Source: Pictodentalium vernedei
Lineage: Eukaryota > Mollusca > Scaphopoda > Dentaliida > Dentaliidae
DNA: 64,000 bases
Direction of reading: 5' to 3'
Assembly (NCBI GenBank): GCA_031216915.1
Contig: CM062292.1
Location: 72,088,956 to 72,152,955 of the forward strand
Below the pieces are notes generated by a model. That model saw only the letters and a program-made list of their open reading frames with translations, was not told the DNA's origin and made no database searches. Each line of letters opens with the position of its first letter. The stretch's first letter is position 1. The position numbers were made by a program, and so were the translations under genes. Positions 42,627 through 53,469 of the stretch are shown here, piece by piece.

Positions 42627-44255
42627 TGTCAGGGCAAAGCCAGACTAAATATAGGGGCAAGTGGCTTCATATTTAAAGATATTGTAAGTTCAAAATATAT
42701 TCCGCATCAAGGCGAAAACCCTACTTGAATTTCACCTCTCTGCAAAGCTGGACACGGAAAAAACACATTTGGTGTATATCCAGCTTTAGCGCAGGGACCC
42801 AGGGGAGAAACGGTATGTTGGATAAGGTCTAATCTCATTTAATTTATACAGTAGTCGCGAGTCTTACGAGACGTAATCAGTTGGTGGCAAGATATCGTCA
42901 CGGCCAATAAAGAAACGAGATTCTAAAACGATAGAAATGTCTATCGTATCGTCATCTGATCATTAGGTAGCAATAATGGCAAGAACGAATCGGTTTTCTC
43001 GACAAGTGAAATCACCGTTAAGTCACGCGCGAGATGACTTGTATTGATTCTGTCTCGATATATGTCATCTCCCACCGTTTTGACAGGTGGACAGATGAGC
43101 GTCAGTCGAACTGACAGTTTAGGGTAAAAAGTATATATACCTTGAAGAGCAGAGCATTAGACACGCACTTGGGGTCACACACACGTTGGTGAAGTCCAGG
43201 ACAGGCGGACTCTGTTTCCTGGCATAAGGGTACCTTCGATCACAGGACCCTGAATCGGCTGGAATCGCCAGAGAGGGCATTCCATGATTGATTTAGCTTA
43301 ACGTTGATAGGCGGCTACGGGGCCGAATTCGTGAGAAGGAACACCCCAGGTGGAACGTTAAAGTTTAGATTGTCGAGTAGCAGGTATCAGCCTGCAATAG
43401 TCAGAAGTGTAGGTTAATTGTATTGTGCGTATTAACCCTTTGAAGCGTCAGACTGATTGCGTTCTGAGTAGTTTGTTTTGTTGTCGAAGCATCGTAATAC
43501 CGACTGGAGATCGGTGTGAGTGACAATTTCGCCCTAGCACAAAAAGGGGCATTTGTGAATCGTGAATTCAACCAGGAACGGTGAATATTTCAATAGGACT
43601 TTCACGGAGGACTTTCAAAAGGCACATAAGGTATGAGTAGACAATATCTGACCCAAATCAGAAGTACGGTGGCTTTATAGATGACGAACATTGCTGGTCA
43701 GAACCCTCCGACAGCCAGAGGTACAGTTACGCGCAGACGTTGACATTTGAGCCTAAGCGGGTGAAGCTCTTATGGCGAGCTCACAGTAATAACATTTCAG
43801 ATTTGTGAAGCTCTTATGGCGAGCTCACGGTAGTAACATTTCCAGTGTGTAGACTATAGTGCCAGTACAGGTCTATAGAATGACTATATGATTGTTTAGA
43901 ATTATTTTAACGTAGCAACCAAATTTCTGTGAAAAGAATCGAATTGTTGATTGTTGCAATACTGAAACGGCTTTATTTTTATGTGTAAATAAAAGAATCG
44001 TTGTTACTTTAAATCATTCTTTCCATTACGCAGCCTGAAGTGATTAGGAATCACACCTACCGGAAATCGAACCTATTTCAGGCTAATTTGGCAGAGAAGG
44101 AATCACGGCGTCTGTCCAACTCAGCTCCCTGCGCCGAGTTCGCGACCCTTGGATTCCGACCCTCCACGTTGGTCTAATTTTTCCGCAACTTCATCAGCGG
44201 GACTAAATAACCCCACGTCAGCCCAGGCCTTACGGGGCCTCAGGTGTTCCTGACA
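42627..44255 (+). repeat. LTR 1 (1629 bp)
   Basis: Starts TGTCAGG and ends CCTGACA, so it has the TG...CA ends with a 7-bp inverted repeat. A TATA-like GTATATATAC lies at 43131-43140 and AATAAA at 43988-43993. A 44-bp direct repeat (GTGAAGCTCTTATGGCGAGC) occurs at 43761 and 43805 and may be a regulatory or structural repeat. It differs from LTRs 2 and 3 at several shared positions. Confidence 0.92.
43131..43140 (+). promoter_or_regulatory. TATA-like box of LTR 1
   Basis: GTATATATAC follows AGGGTAAAAA and would place transcription start near 43165, inside ...GCATTAGACAC. LTRs 2 and 3 have GTACATATAC here (48555-48564, 53974-53983), one base changed, so promoter strength may differ. Confidence 0.55.
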
Positions 44256-44260
44256 TTGAT

Positions 44261-44278
44261 TGGCGAACGCTAACCAGG
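44261..44278 (+). other. Candidate primer-binding site
   Basis: Five bases after LTR 1, TGGCGAACGCTAACCAGG begins with TGG, as expected for pairing to a tRNA 3' CCA end. The second unit has one difference (49685: TGGCGAACTCTAACC). I could not name the tRNA. Confidence 0.55.
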
Positions 44279-44581
44279 ATATTTCTAAAAGGTAAAAAAT
44301 GGCTATATGGAAATTTTGTTTTATTTTAACGGCGGTTCTGTTTGTGTTTTGACGCCTTCGGTCAGCTGATGCCGTTCAAGGGTTTAATATCGCAATACAG
44401 TAGTCCCCAAGAGGATACTTAGTAGCCACTATAACTGCGGTAGGTTTCAGAATATTTGGGGCGTTTAATTACGTTAAATTACACAGGTAAATTAGGATTA
44501 ATTGCCATATTTTTTTTTCTTCCTTTCGTTTCCTTCTTCATTCTTTCTGACGAGTGTTGAAGATAGAAAGAAAAAATCAAA

Positions 44582-45859
44582 ATGGATGTTGTTACACCCC
44601 TCGCCCAACTGGTATCATTAGGCAAGGAAATGGGCCTTGAGGGGGCCGAACTTCATAAGTTCGTTAAAGATGAACAGAAACGTGAGGCTAAGGAGATTGC
44701 CTTACGTAATGACGTAAGGGAGAGAGAAGCCCAATTAGAACGAGAGCGTGAGAAAGACGCAAGAGAGGCAAAAGAGCGAGAGATCCAATTAGAACGAGAG
44801 CGTGAGAAAGACGCAAGAGAGGCAAAAGAGCGAGAGATTCAATTAGAACGAGAGCGTGAGAAAGACGCAAGAGAGGCGAAAGAGAGAGAGATTCAATTAG
44901 CAAATGAGGCGAGAGAGAGGGAAGCCCAATTAGAACGAGAGCGTGAGAAAGACGCAAGAGAGGCAAAAGAGCGAGAGATTCAGTTAGAAAGGGAGAGAGA
45001 GAAAGATGCGAGAGAGGCGAGAGAGAGGGAAGCCCAATTAGCAAGGGAGGCAAGGGAGGCAGAACGGGAGCTCGAACAACAGAGGCACGAGAGAGAATTA
45101 GAGCTCCTCAGAGCAAGGGCCGATGTGGAGAATGAAAGTCGGCGCTCAGGGGATGGGAGTGCAGGGGTAGCAATTCATGCCCCACGCCCCCACCTCGCTC
45201 ATTTTAATGAAAACACAGATGACTTGGACTCGTTCTTGGAGAGGTTCGAGCGTTTTGCCTCCAGTCAAATGTGGCCAGAAGACACATGGGCTATGTGCTT
45301 GAGCCCTTTGTTGTCAGGTAAAGCCCTCGAGGCTTATACCAGTATGCCTCCTGCACTTCTTAACGACTACAGTGAGCTGAAGAATGCCATCCTTCGGAGA
45401 TACCAGCTCAATGAAGAAGGATTCCGGACCAAGTTCCGAGAAATTAAGCAGGAGAAGGGAGAAACAGTACCTCAGTATTTTGCCCGAGCTAGGCGGTACT
45501 TTGACCGCTGGACTGATCTCGCAGAAGTGAATGAGTCATATGGAGCCCTGCGAGATCTATTTCTCCGGGAGCAGTTTTTAACTACATGCTCCAAGGAGTT
45601 GGGCCTGTTCATCAAGGAAAGGGGTTCGCCCACCTATGATGAGATGGCAACTGTGGCAGAACGCTACATCGAGGCCCACGGTGGGAGTGTAGACGCACCC
45701 AAATCGGCTAGGGGTGGGGCAAACGGGTTGGCAATGGCACCCGTAAGGCAACACCACCCCAATCCGCCTGCGTCGCAGACCAGCCGGAGGGTGAGCACTC
45801 CCAAGGACACCACCTGTTTTATCTGCAACAAGCGGGGTCATATTGCCAGGGACTGTTAG
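44582..45859 (+). CDS. gag: Gag-like structural protein (unit 1), intact
   Basis: 425 codons from ATG 44582 to TAG 45857. Residues 1-40 are a short leader; about 45-200 are a very highly charged E/R/K helix made of 18-residue repeats of the type EREKDAREAKEREIQLER. About 205-370 match the Ty3/gypsy capsid-type Gag region (FNENTDDLDSFLERFERFA, then ALEAYTSMPP, GFRTKFREIK). A CCHC zinc knuckle (CFICNKRGHIARDC) forms the extreme C-terminus and would bind RNA. The stop follows the last cysteine directly, and the same frame continues open into the protease-like domain. It would assemble particles in the cytoplasm. Confidence 0.92.
   Translation: MDVVTPLAQLVSLGKEMGLEGAELHKFVKDEQKREAKEIALRNDVREREAQLEREREKDAREAKEREIQLEREREKDAREAKEREIQLEREREKDAREAKEREIQLANEAREREAQLEREREKDAREAKEREIQLEREREKDAREAREREAQLAREAREAERELEQQRHERELELLRARADVENESRRSGDGSAGVAIHAPRPHLAHFNENTDDLDSFLERFERFASSQMWPEDTWAMCLSPLLSGKALEAYTSMPPALLNDYSELKNAILRRYQLNEEGFRTKFREIKQEKGETVPQYFARARRYFDRWTDLAEVNESYGALRDLFLREQFLTTCSKELGLFIKERGSPTYDEMATVAERYIEAHGGSVDAPKSARGGANGLAMAPVRQHHPNPPASQTSRRVSTPKDTTCFICNKRGHIARDC
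45857..45859 (+). other. UAG between Gag and protease-like frame (unit 1)
   Basis: TAG directly follows the zinc-knuckle codons, with CAGAAGCAG downstream in the same open frame. The same stop is present in unit 2 at 51281-51283. Stop-codon suppression between gag and pro is an established strategy in some retroviruses; here it is inferred only from position and conservation. Confidence 0.5.
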
Positions 45860-46366
45860 CAGAAGCAGGTTAGGACCACTGGGAACATTAGACCACCTCA
45901 GCAGGGGGTCGGGAACGCAGCACCAAGGGGTTTGAAGCAAGGTGACCGCGTAGATCCAGGGCCCAGTAGACAGACGGCAGCGTTCTGTCAAACTATCGGT
46001 CCAGAACACAGTCCCCTCCGGGAATGTATACAAGAGGGAGAATTAAGGCTGGAAGGCGGGAAGGTTGTCCCGATAAGAAGTGGCATGTGTGAGAGGCTCA
46101 CAACTTCGCAGGATAAGGTTAACATGCCAGTGTACCCAGGGTACGTGGGACAAAGGGAGATCCGTCTGCTCCGGGATTCTGGGTGCTCCTCTGCAGCGGT
46201 TAGAAGGCAACTCGTTGACGACAAGCAATTGTTGGGGCGCGACCATTTGTGTATTTTGATAGATGGGACCGTTAGAAGGTTCCCCATCGCGAGGATAACG
46301 GTGGATACCCCATTTTATTGTGGCGAAGTGGAAGCCATGAATCACCTGTGTATGACCTGGTCATAG
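45860..46366 (+). pseudogene. Retroviral-type aspartic protease-like domain (unit 1), frameshifted at its end
   Basis: In the same frame as Gag after the TAG. About 90 codons of linker precede the active-site-like LRDSGCSSAAVRRQLV (DSG in place of the usual DTG), then ILIDGTVRRFPIARITVDTP. A 7-bp deletion after GEVEAM shifts the frame relative to unit 2, so the domain ends in an unrelated MTWS and stop; the expected YDLVIGNIPG continuation is found in another frame from about 46345. The family is a retropepsin-like protease that cleaves Gag. Confidence 0.75.
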
Positions 46367-47220
46367 GTAATATCCCAGGGGTGAGGGCAAGCCCTGATGA
46401 GTTATGGCCCTGGGGTAAGGGGCCAAGTGAGGGCCCAACGAGGGCAAAGGAAGTTCAAGTCGGTGGGCAAGGACCCCAGGCGGTTGCACTCGGTAACGTA
46501 CCGAGTAAGGAAGGGAAGGTTCCCAGGGGGAACCAATCCGATGGTCCAGGGGATGGCCCCTACACGACGAAATGTCGGAAAGTTTCAGTAGGGACGACTC
46601 CTGTCCAATTAGAGAGAAGGAGCCGCAGGCGGTCCAGGCTAAACGCCAAACAGCAAGGGAACCCAATGGGGTCATTGGGGAAGAACCCTCAAGCAAATTT
46701 ATGTGGGGGAGTTGAGCGCCCCAAGAGGTCGGTGTCACCTGTGTGGAGAGGGGAGGCCAGACCAACGCAAATGGCTGGGCAAACTACCCCAGAATTGAGA
46801 GGGCACGGGTCAACACAAGTTGAGGGTGTTAAAGTGGATGGGACCGCTAAGGCGGGCGCCCAGGGGGCCGAGGAAAGGGTCCACAAATCAAAGGAGAAGC
46901 ATCGTAGGTGGCGGAGGCCACGCAGGGAGTACCGGGGGCGCACTGCGCCCAAGGTGTGCAAGAAGTCGTCGCAATGGACCGGAGGGTCGACGGCACAAGG
47001 GCCAAGGGCGGCCAGTGTCGTTCGAATGAAGGTAATCGCCGGGACGAGTGAGCCTGGGGGATATAGCGCCAAGGGAAGCTCTTGGGAATGCGACAATGAC
47101 AGGGTATGGGGACCCTGGTGGAATACCCGTAGAAATAACGGGGCGAGAAGTAGGGGTGTATCAAGGGTTACCCAAGGGGATACTGGGAACCGGGCCCCTA
47201 CCAATGGTCGGTGGTTATAA
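46345..47220 (+). CDS. Unrecognised G/R-rich ORF downstream of the protease (unit 1)
   Basis: Begins with the segment that normally follows the protease (VYDLVIGNIPGVRASPDE) and then runs about 270 residues of low-complexity, glycine-, arginine- and proline-rich sequence to TAA at 47218. It lacks the LPQG and YxDD motifs of reverse transcriptase, the RNase H acidic residues and the HHCC/DDE motifs of integrase. It replaces pol in position. Unit 2 keeps the same frame open over its full length despite small indels that are multiples of three. Function unknown; it may be a captured host sequence or a degraded pol in a compositionally biased form. Confidence 0.6.
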   Translation, partial: PVYDLVIGNIPGVRASPDELWPWGKGPSEGPTRAKEVQVGGQGPQAVALGNVPSKEGKVPRGNQSDGPGDGPYTTKCRKVSVGTTPVQLERRSRRRSRLNAKQQGNPMGSLGKNPQANLCGGVERPKRSVSPVWRGEARPTQMAGQTTPELRGHGSTQVEGVKVDGTAKAGAQGAEERVHKSKEKHRRWRRPRREYRGRTAPKVCKKSSQWTGGSTAQGPRAASVVRMKVIAGTSEPGGYSAKGSSWECDNDRVWGPWWNTRRNNGARSRGVSRVTQGDTGNRAPTNGRWL

Positions 47221-48038
47221 AGAAGCAATAGTTGGGTGGCTGTGGGCCTGGTGTCTGGGACGGGGGCTCCAGTCGCAAATATTTTTGTGGGTGAGGTGAT
47301 GGGTTTCGTAAACTCGGTGTTAAGGCCCGGAAGGAATTTTCTTATTTTATTATTATTATTGCTCTGACTGCTGACTAGAGTTGTTTGTGAGTGCGAATGT
47401 GAGATACACTGCCCCGTTCGTCGCATGTGCGTGAACGGGAAGCCTGTGTGTCGAGTTTTGTGAGTGTGAGGCACACTAACCCCGTTTGTCGCAAAGGCGC
47501 GGTCGGGAAATCTGTGTGTTGAATGTGTGAGTGTGTGAGGCACGACTTTAATCCCCTGGTTGAGCTTTGCGAGGGTGAGGCTCAACATAATGCAGGGGTC
47601 GTTTGCCCCTTCACAAGACATAGGGGAGTGGGAGGCGAAGATACACTCCGTTGGAATTAACCCATCTAGCGCAAAGGCGCGGACGGTGTTACTCGTCGGA
47701 GTGAGTGCCAAGTGAACTATTTGCAAAATGGGCGAATGTGTATAAAAATGTGTATGTTTAGGTGTAAATATATAGCATTAGAGAGAGAGAGAGTGCTGCA
47801 AATCTAAGGATAAGGCTACTCCCCATATCATATGTAAACCCGCAAGACGGGAGCACGTGGTAGCGAGTGTGTCGTGGGAATCGGTATGGCCGACGCATGA
47901 GCCCGGTCATGAACCCCACGACCACTAGGGCACAGTTTTGTAGTCTTGAACATGATGGGTAGATTGTAAAAAGGTGTGAGAGGCGAGCGTGCGTGGCTTT
48001 GCCCCTTGTGTTTTAAGAGATACACGGGGTGTTTCTCT
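47221..48038 (+). other. 3' non-coding part of unit 1 with short repeats
   Basis: Contains GAGTGTGAGGCAC and CGCAAAGGCGCGG motifs repeated at irregular spacing and an AG microsatellite near 47780. A 345-codon frame on the opposite strand (46689-47726), also open in unit 2, has no recognisable domain and is probably a by-product of composition. Confidence 0.5.
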
Positions 48039-48049
48039 CGGGAAGGGAG
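48039..48049 (+). other. Polypurine tract before LTR 2
   Basis: GGGAAGGGAG lies immediately upstream of LTR 2 and is repeated upstream of LTR 3 (about 53458-53468). This is the expected position for second-strand priming. Confidence 0.75.
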
Positions 48050-48050
48050 T

Positions 48051-49679
48051 TGTCAGGGCAAAGCCAGCCTAAATATAGGGGCAAGGGGCCTCATATTTAA
48101 AGATATTGTAAGTTCAAAATATATTCCGCATCAAGGCGAAAACCCTACTTGAATTTCACCTCTCTGCAAAGCTGGACATGGAAAAAACACATGTGGTGTA
48201 TATCCAGCTTTAGCGCAGGGACCCAGGGGAGAAACGGTATGTTGGATAAGGTCTAATCTCATTTAATTTATACAGTAGTCGCGAGTCTTACGAGACGTAA
48301 TCAGTTGGTGGCAAGATATCGTCACGGCCAATTAAGAAACGAGATTCTAAAACGATAGAAATGTCTATCGTATCGTCACCTGATCATTAGGTAGCAATAA
48401 TGGCAAGAACGAATCGGTTTTCTCGACAAGTGAAATCACCGTTACGTCACGCGCGAGATGACTTGTATTGATTCTGTTTCGATATATGTCATCTCCCACC
48501 GTTTTGACAGGTGGACAGATGAGCGTCGGTCCACCTGACAGTTTAGGGTAAAAAGTACATATACCTTGAAGAGCAGAGCATTAGACACACACTTGGGGTC
48601 ACACACACGTTGGTGAAGTCCAGGACAGGCGGACTCTGTTTCCTGGCATAAGGGTACCTTCGATCACAGGACCCTGAAACGGCTGGAATCGCCAGAGAGG
48701 GCATTCCATGATTGATTTAGCTTAACGTTGATAGGCGGCTACGGGCCGAATTCGTGAGAAGGAACACCCCAGGTGGAACGTTAAAGTTTAGATTGTCGAG
48801 TAGCAGGTATCAGCCTGCAATAGTCAGAAGTGTAGGTTAATTGTATTGTGCGTATTAACCCTCTGAAGCGTCAGACTGATTGCGTTCTGAGTAGTTTGTT
48901 TTGCTGTCGAAGCATCGTAATACCGACTGGAGGTCGGTGTGAGTGACAATTTCGCCCTAGCACAAAATGGGGGCATTTGTGAATCGTGAATTCAACCAGG
49001 AACGGTGAATATTTCAATAGGACTTTCACGGAGGACTTTCAAAAGGCACATAAGGTATGAGTAGACAATATCTGACCCAAATCAGAAGTACGGTGGCTTT
49101 ATAGATGACGAACATTGCTGGTCGGAACCCTCCGACAGCCAGAGGTGCAGTTACGCGCAGACGTTGACATTTGAGCCTAAGCGGGTGAAGCTCTTATGGC
49201 GAGCTCACAGTAATAACATTTCAGATTTGTGAAGCTCTTATGGCGAGCTCACGGTAGTAACATTTCCAGTGTGTAGACTATAGTGCCAGTACAGGTCTGT
49301 AGAATGACTATATGATTGTTTAGAATTATTTTAACGTAGCAACCAAATTTCTGTGAAAAGAATCGAATTGTTGATTGTTGAAATATTGAAACGGCTTTAT
49401 TTTTATGTGTAAATAAAAGAATCGTTGTTACTTTAAATCATTCTTTCCATTACGCAGCCTGAAGTGATTAGGAATCACACCTACCGGAAATCGAACCTAT
49501 TTCAGGCTAATTTGGCAGAGAAGGAATCACGGCGTCGGTCCAACTCAGCTCCCTGCGCCGAGTTCGCGACCCTTGGATTCCGACCCTCCACGTTGGTCTA
49601 ATTTTCCCGCAACTTCATCTGCGGGACTAAATAACCCCACGTCAGCCCAGGCCTTACGGGGCCTCAGGTGTTCCTGACA
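48051..49679 (+). repeat. LTR 2 (1629 bp, shared by both units)
   Basis: Same ends and length as LTR 1. It shares several bases with LTR 3 against LTR 1 (e.g. GTACATATAC, GTCGGTCCACCTGACAG) and has private changes (GGTCTGTAGAATG, CATCTGCGGG). AATAAA at 49412-49417. Confidence 0.92.
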
Positions 49680-50005
49680 TTGATTGGCGAACTCTAACCA
49701 GGATATTTCTAAAAGGTAAAAAATGGCTATATGGAAATTTTGTTTTATTTTAACAGCGGTTCTGTTTGTGTTTTGACGCCTTCGGTCAGCTGATGCCGTT
49801 CAAGGGTTTAATATCGCAATACAGTGGTCCCCAAGAGGATACTTAGTAGCCACTATGACTGCGGTAGGTTTCAGAATATTTGGGGCGTTTAATTACGTTA
49901 AATTACACAGGTAAATTAGGATTAATTGCCATATTTTTTTTTCTTCCTTTCTTTTCCTTCTTCATTCTTTCTGACGAGTGTTGAAGATAGAAAGAAAAAA
50001 TCAAA

Positions 50006-51283
50006 ATGGATGTTGTTACACCCCTCGCCCAACTGGTATCATTAGGCAAGGAAATGGGCCTTGAGGGGGCCGAACTTCATAAGTTCGTTAAAGATGAACA
50101 GAAACGTGAGGCTAAGGAGATTGCCTTACGTAATGACGCAAGGGAGAGAGAAGCCCAATTAGAACGAGAGCGTGAGAAAGACGCAAGAGAGGCAAAAGAG
50201 CGAGAGATCCAGTTAGAACGAGAGCGTGAGAAAGACGCAAGAGAGGCAAAAGAGCGAGAGATTCAATTAGAACGAGAGCGTGAGAAAGACGCAAGAGAGG
50301 CGAAAGAGAGAGAGATTCAATTAGCAAATGAGGCGAGAGAGAGGGAAGCCCAATTAGAACGAGAGCGTGAGAAAGACGCAAGAGAGGCAAAAGAGCGAGA
50401 GATTCAGTTAGAAAGGGAGAGAGAGAAAGATGCGAGAGAGGCGAGAGAGGCGTGAGAGAGGGAAGCCCAATTAGCAAGGGAGGCAGAACGGGAGCTCGAA
50501 CAACAGAGGCACGAGAGAGAATTAGAGCTCCTCAGAGCAAGGGCCGATGTGGAGAATGAAAGTCGGCGCTCAGGGGATGGGAGTGCAGGGGTAGCAATTC
50601 ATGCCCCACGCCCCCACCTCGCTCATTTTAATGAAAACATAGATGACTTGGACTCGTACTTGAAGAGGTTCGAGCGTTTTGCCTCCAGTCAAATGTGGCC
50701 AGAAGACACATGGGCTATGTGCTTGAGCCCTTTGTTGTCAGGTAAAGCCCTCGAGGCTTATACCAGTATGCCTCCTGCACTTCTTAACGACTACAGTGAG
50801 CTGAAGAATGCCATCCTTCGGAGATACCAGCTCACTGAAGAAGGATTCCGGACCAAGTTCCGAGAAATTAAGCAGAAGAAGGGAGAAACAGTACCTCAGT
50901 ATTTTGCCCGATCTAGGCGGTACTTTGACCGCTGGACTGATCTCGCAGAAGTGAATGAGTCATATGGAGCCCTGCGAGATCTATTTCTCCGGGAGCAGTT
51001 TTTAACTACATGCTCCAAGGAGTTGGGCCTGTTCATCAAGGAAAGGGGTCCGCCCACCTATGATGAGATGGCAACTGTGGCAGAACGCTACATCGAGGCC
51101 CACGGTGGGAGTGTAGACGCACCCAAATCGGCTAAGAGTGGGGCAAACGGGTTGGCAATGGCACCCGTAAGGCAACACCACCCCAATCCGCCTGCGTCGC
51201 AGACCAGCCGGAGGGGGAGCACTCCCAAGGACACCACTTGTTTTATCTGCAACAAGCGGGGTCATATTGCCAGGGACTGTTAG
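50006..51283 (+). pseudogene. gag: Gag-like protein (unit 2), premature stop
   Basis: Nearly identical to unit 1 and of the same overall length, but a 9-bp insertion in the charged repeat region (GAGGCGTGAGAGAGGG) creates a TGA at 50453-50455. A three-codon-multiple deletion nearby restores length. After the stop the frame is open from 50456 to the zinc knuckle and the TAG at 51281, including the capsid-type region at 50600-51150. Translation would give about 149 residues of charged helix only. Confidence 0.9.
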
Positions 51284-52641
51284 CAGAAGCAGGTTAGGAC
51301 CACTGGAAACATTAGACCACCTCAGCAGGGGGTCGGAAACGCAGCACCAAGGGGTTTGAAGCAAGGTGACCGCGTAGATCCAGGGCCCAGTAGACAGACG
51401 GCAGCGTTCTGTCAAACTATCGGTCCAGAACACAGTCCCCTCCGGGAATGTATACAAGAGGGAGAATTAAGGCTGGAAGGCGGGAAGGTTGTCCCGATAA
51501 TAAGTGGCATGTGTGAGAGATTCACAACTTCGCAGGATAAGGTTAACATGCAGTGTACCCAGGGTACGTGGGACAAAGGAAGATCCGTCTGCTCCGTGAT
51601 TCTGGGTGCTCCTCTGCAGCGGTTAGAAGGCAACTCGTTGACGACAAGCAATTGTTGGGGCGCGACCATTTGTTTATTTTGATAGATGGGACCGTTAGAA
51701 GGTTCCCCATCGCGAGGATAACGGTGGATACCCCATTTCATTGTGGCGAAGTGGAAGCCATGTGCATTGAATCATCTGTGTATGACCTGGTCATAGGTAA
51801 TATCCCAGGGGTGAGGGCAAGCCCTGATGAGTTATGGCCCTGGGGTAAGGGGCCAAGTGAGGGCCCAACGAGGGCAAAGGAAGTTCAAGTCGGTGGGCAA
51901 GGACCCCAGGCGGTTGCACTCGGTAACGTACTGAGTAAGGAAGGGAAGGTTCCCAGGGGGAACCAATCCGATGGTCCAGGGGATGGCCCCTACACGACGA
52001 AATGTCGGAAAGTTTCAGTAGGGACGACTCCTGTCCAATTAGGGAGAAGGAGCCGCAGGCGGTCCAGGCTAAACGCCAAACAGCAAGGGAACCCATTGGG
52101 GAAGAACCCTCAAGCAAATTTATGTGGGGGAGTTGAGCGCCCCAAGAAGTCGGTGTCACCTGTGTGGAGAGGGGAGGCCAGACCCACGCAAATGGCTGGG
52201 CAAACTACCCCAGAATTGAGAGGGCACGGGTCAACACAAGTTGAGGGTGTTAAAGTGGATGGGACCGCTAAGGTGGGCGCCCAGGGGGCCGAGGAAAGGG
52301 TCCACAAATCAAAGGAGAAGCATCTTAGGTGGCGGAGGCCACGCAGGGAGTACCGGGGGCGCACTGCGCCCAAGGTGAGCAAGAAGTCGTCGCAATGGAC
52401 CGGAGGGTCGACGGCACAAGGGCCAAGGGCGGCCAGTGTCGTTCGAACGAAGGTAATCGCCGGGACGAGTGAGCCGGGGGGATATAGCGCCAAGGGAAGC
52501 TCTTGGGAATGCGACAATGACAGGGTATGGGGACTCTGGTGGAATACCCGTAGAAATAACGGGGCGAGAAGTAGGGGTGTATCAAGGGTTACCCAAAGGG
52601 ATACTGGGAACCGGGCCCCTACCAATGGTCGGTGGTTATAA
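51284..52641 (+). pseudogene. Protease-like domain and G/R-rich ORF (unit 2), one frameshift
   Basis: The frame after the TAG stays open to about 51550, where one C is missing relative to unit 1 (AACATGCAGTG against AACATGCCAGTG). The protease-like part (LRDSGCSSAAVRRQLV) therefore lies in a different frame from Gag, but runs without interruption from 51553 through GEVEAMCIESSVYDLVIG and the G/R-rich part to TAA at 52639. Units 1 and 2 thus carry complementary lesions: each is intact where the other is broken. Confidence 0.78.
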
Positions 52642-53469
52642 AGAAGCAATAGTTGGGTGGCTGTGGGCCTGGTGTCTGGGACGGGGGCTCCAGTCGCAAA
52701 TATTTTTGTGGGTGAGGTGATGGGTTTCGTAAACTCGGTGTTAAGGCCCGGAAGGAATTTTCTTATTTTAGTATTATTATTGCTCTGACTGCTGACTAGA
52801 GTTGTTTGTGAGTGCGAATGTGAGATACACTGCCCCGTTCGTCGCATGTGCGTGAACGGGAAGCCTGTGTGTCGAGTTTTGTGAGTGTGAGGCACACTAA
52901 CCCCGTTTGTCGCAAAGGCGCGGTCGGGAAATCTGTGTGTTGAATGTGTGAGTGTGTGAGGCACGACTTTAATCCCCTGGTTGAGCTTTGCGAGGGTGAG
53001 GCTCAACATAATGCAAGGGTCGTTTGCCCCTTCACAAGACATAGGGGAGTGGGAGGCGAAGATACACTCCGTTGGAATTAACCCATCTAGCGCAAAGGCG
53101 CGGACGGTGTTACTCGTCGGAGTGAGTGCCAAGTGAACTATTTGCAAAATGGGCGAATGTGTATAAAAATGTGTATGTCTAGGTGTAAATATATAGTATT
53201 AGAGAGAGAGAGTGCTGCAAATCTAAGGATAAGGCTACTCCCCATATCATATGTAAACCCGCAAGACGGGAGCACGTGGTAGCGAGTGTGTCGTGGGAAT
53301 CGGTATGGCCGACGCATGAGCCCGGTCATGAACCCCACGACCACTAGGGCACAGTTCTGTAGTCTTGAACATGATGGGTAGATTGTAAAAAGGTGTGAGA
53401 GGCGAGCGTGCGTGGCTTTGCCCCTTGTGTTTTAAGAGATACACGGGGTGTTTCTCTCGGGAAGGGAGT
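52642..53469 (+). other. 3' non-coding part of unit 2
   Basis: Same content as 47221-48038, ending in the polypurine tract. No gene. Confidence 0.5.

Noticed and set aside
44030..44100. tRNA-like sequence on the minus strand within the LTR (GGTTCGATTTCC)
   Set aside because: A single B-box-like match without a convincing A box or cloverleaf.
44688..45053. Leucine/serine/proline-rich open frame opposite the gag charged repeats
   Set aside because: A reverse-strand by-product of the GAGAGAG/AAAGAGCG repeat; the sense frame has the known Gag context.
45857..45870. UAG-CAR-YYA type leaky stop context after gag
   Set aside because: The bases after TAG are CAGAAG, which does not fit the CARYYA consensus; any readthrough would need another signal.
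46689..47726. 345-codon open frame on the minus strand across the retroelement 3' part (also 52110-53147 in unit 2)
   Set aside because: Antisense to the G/R-rich frame, no recognisable domain, and its openness in both units follows from their near identity and biased composition.
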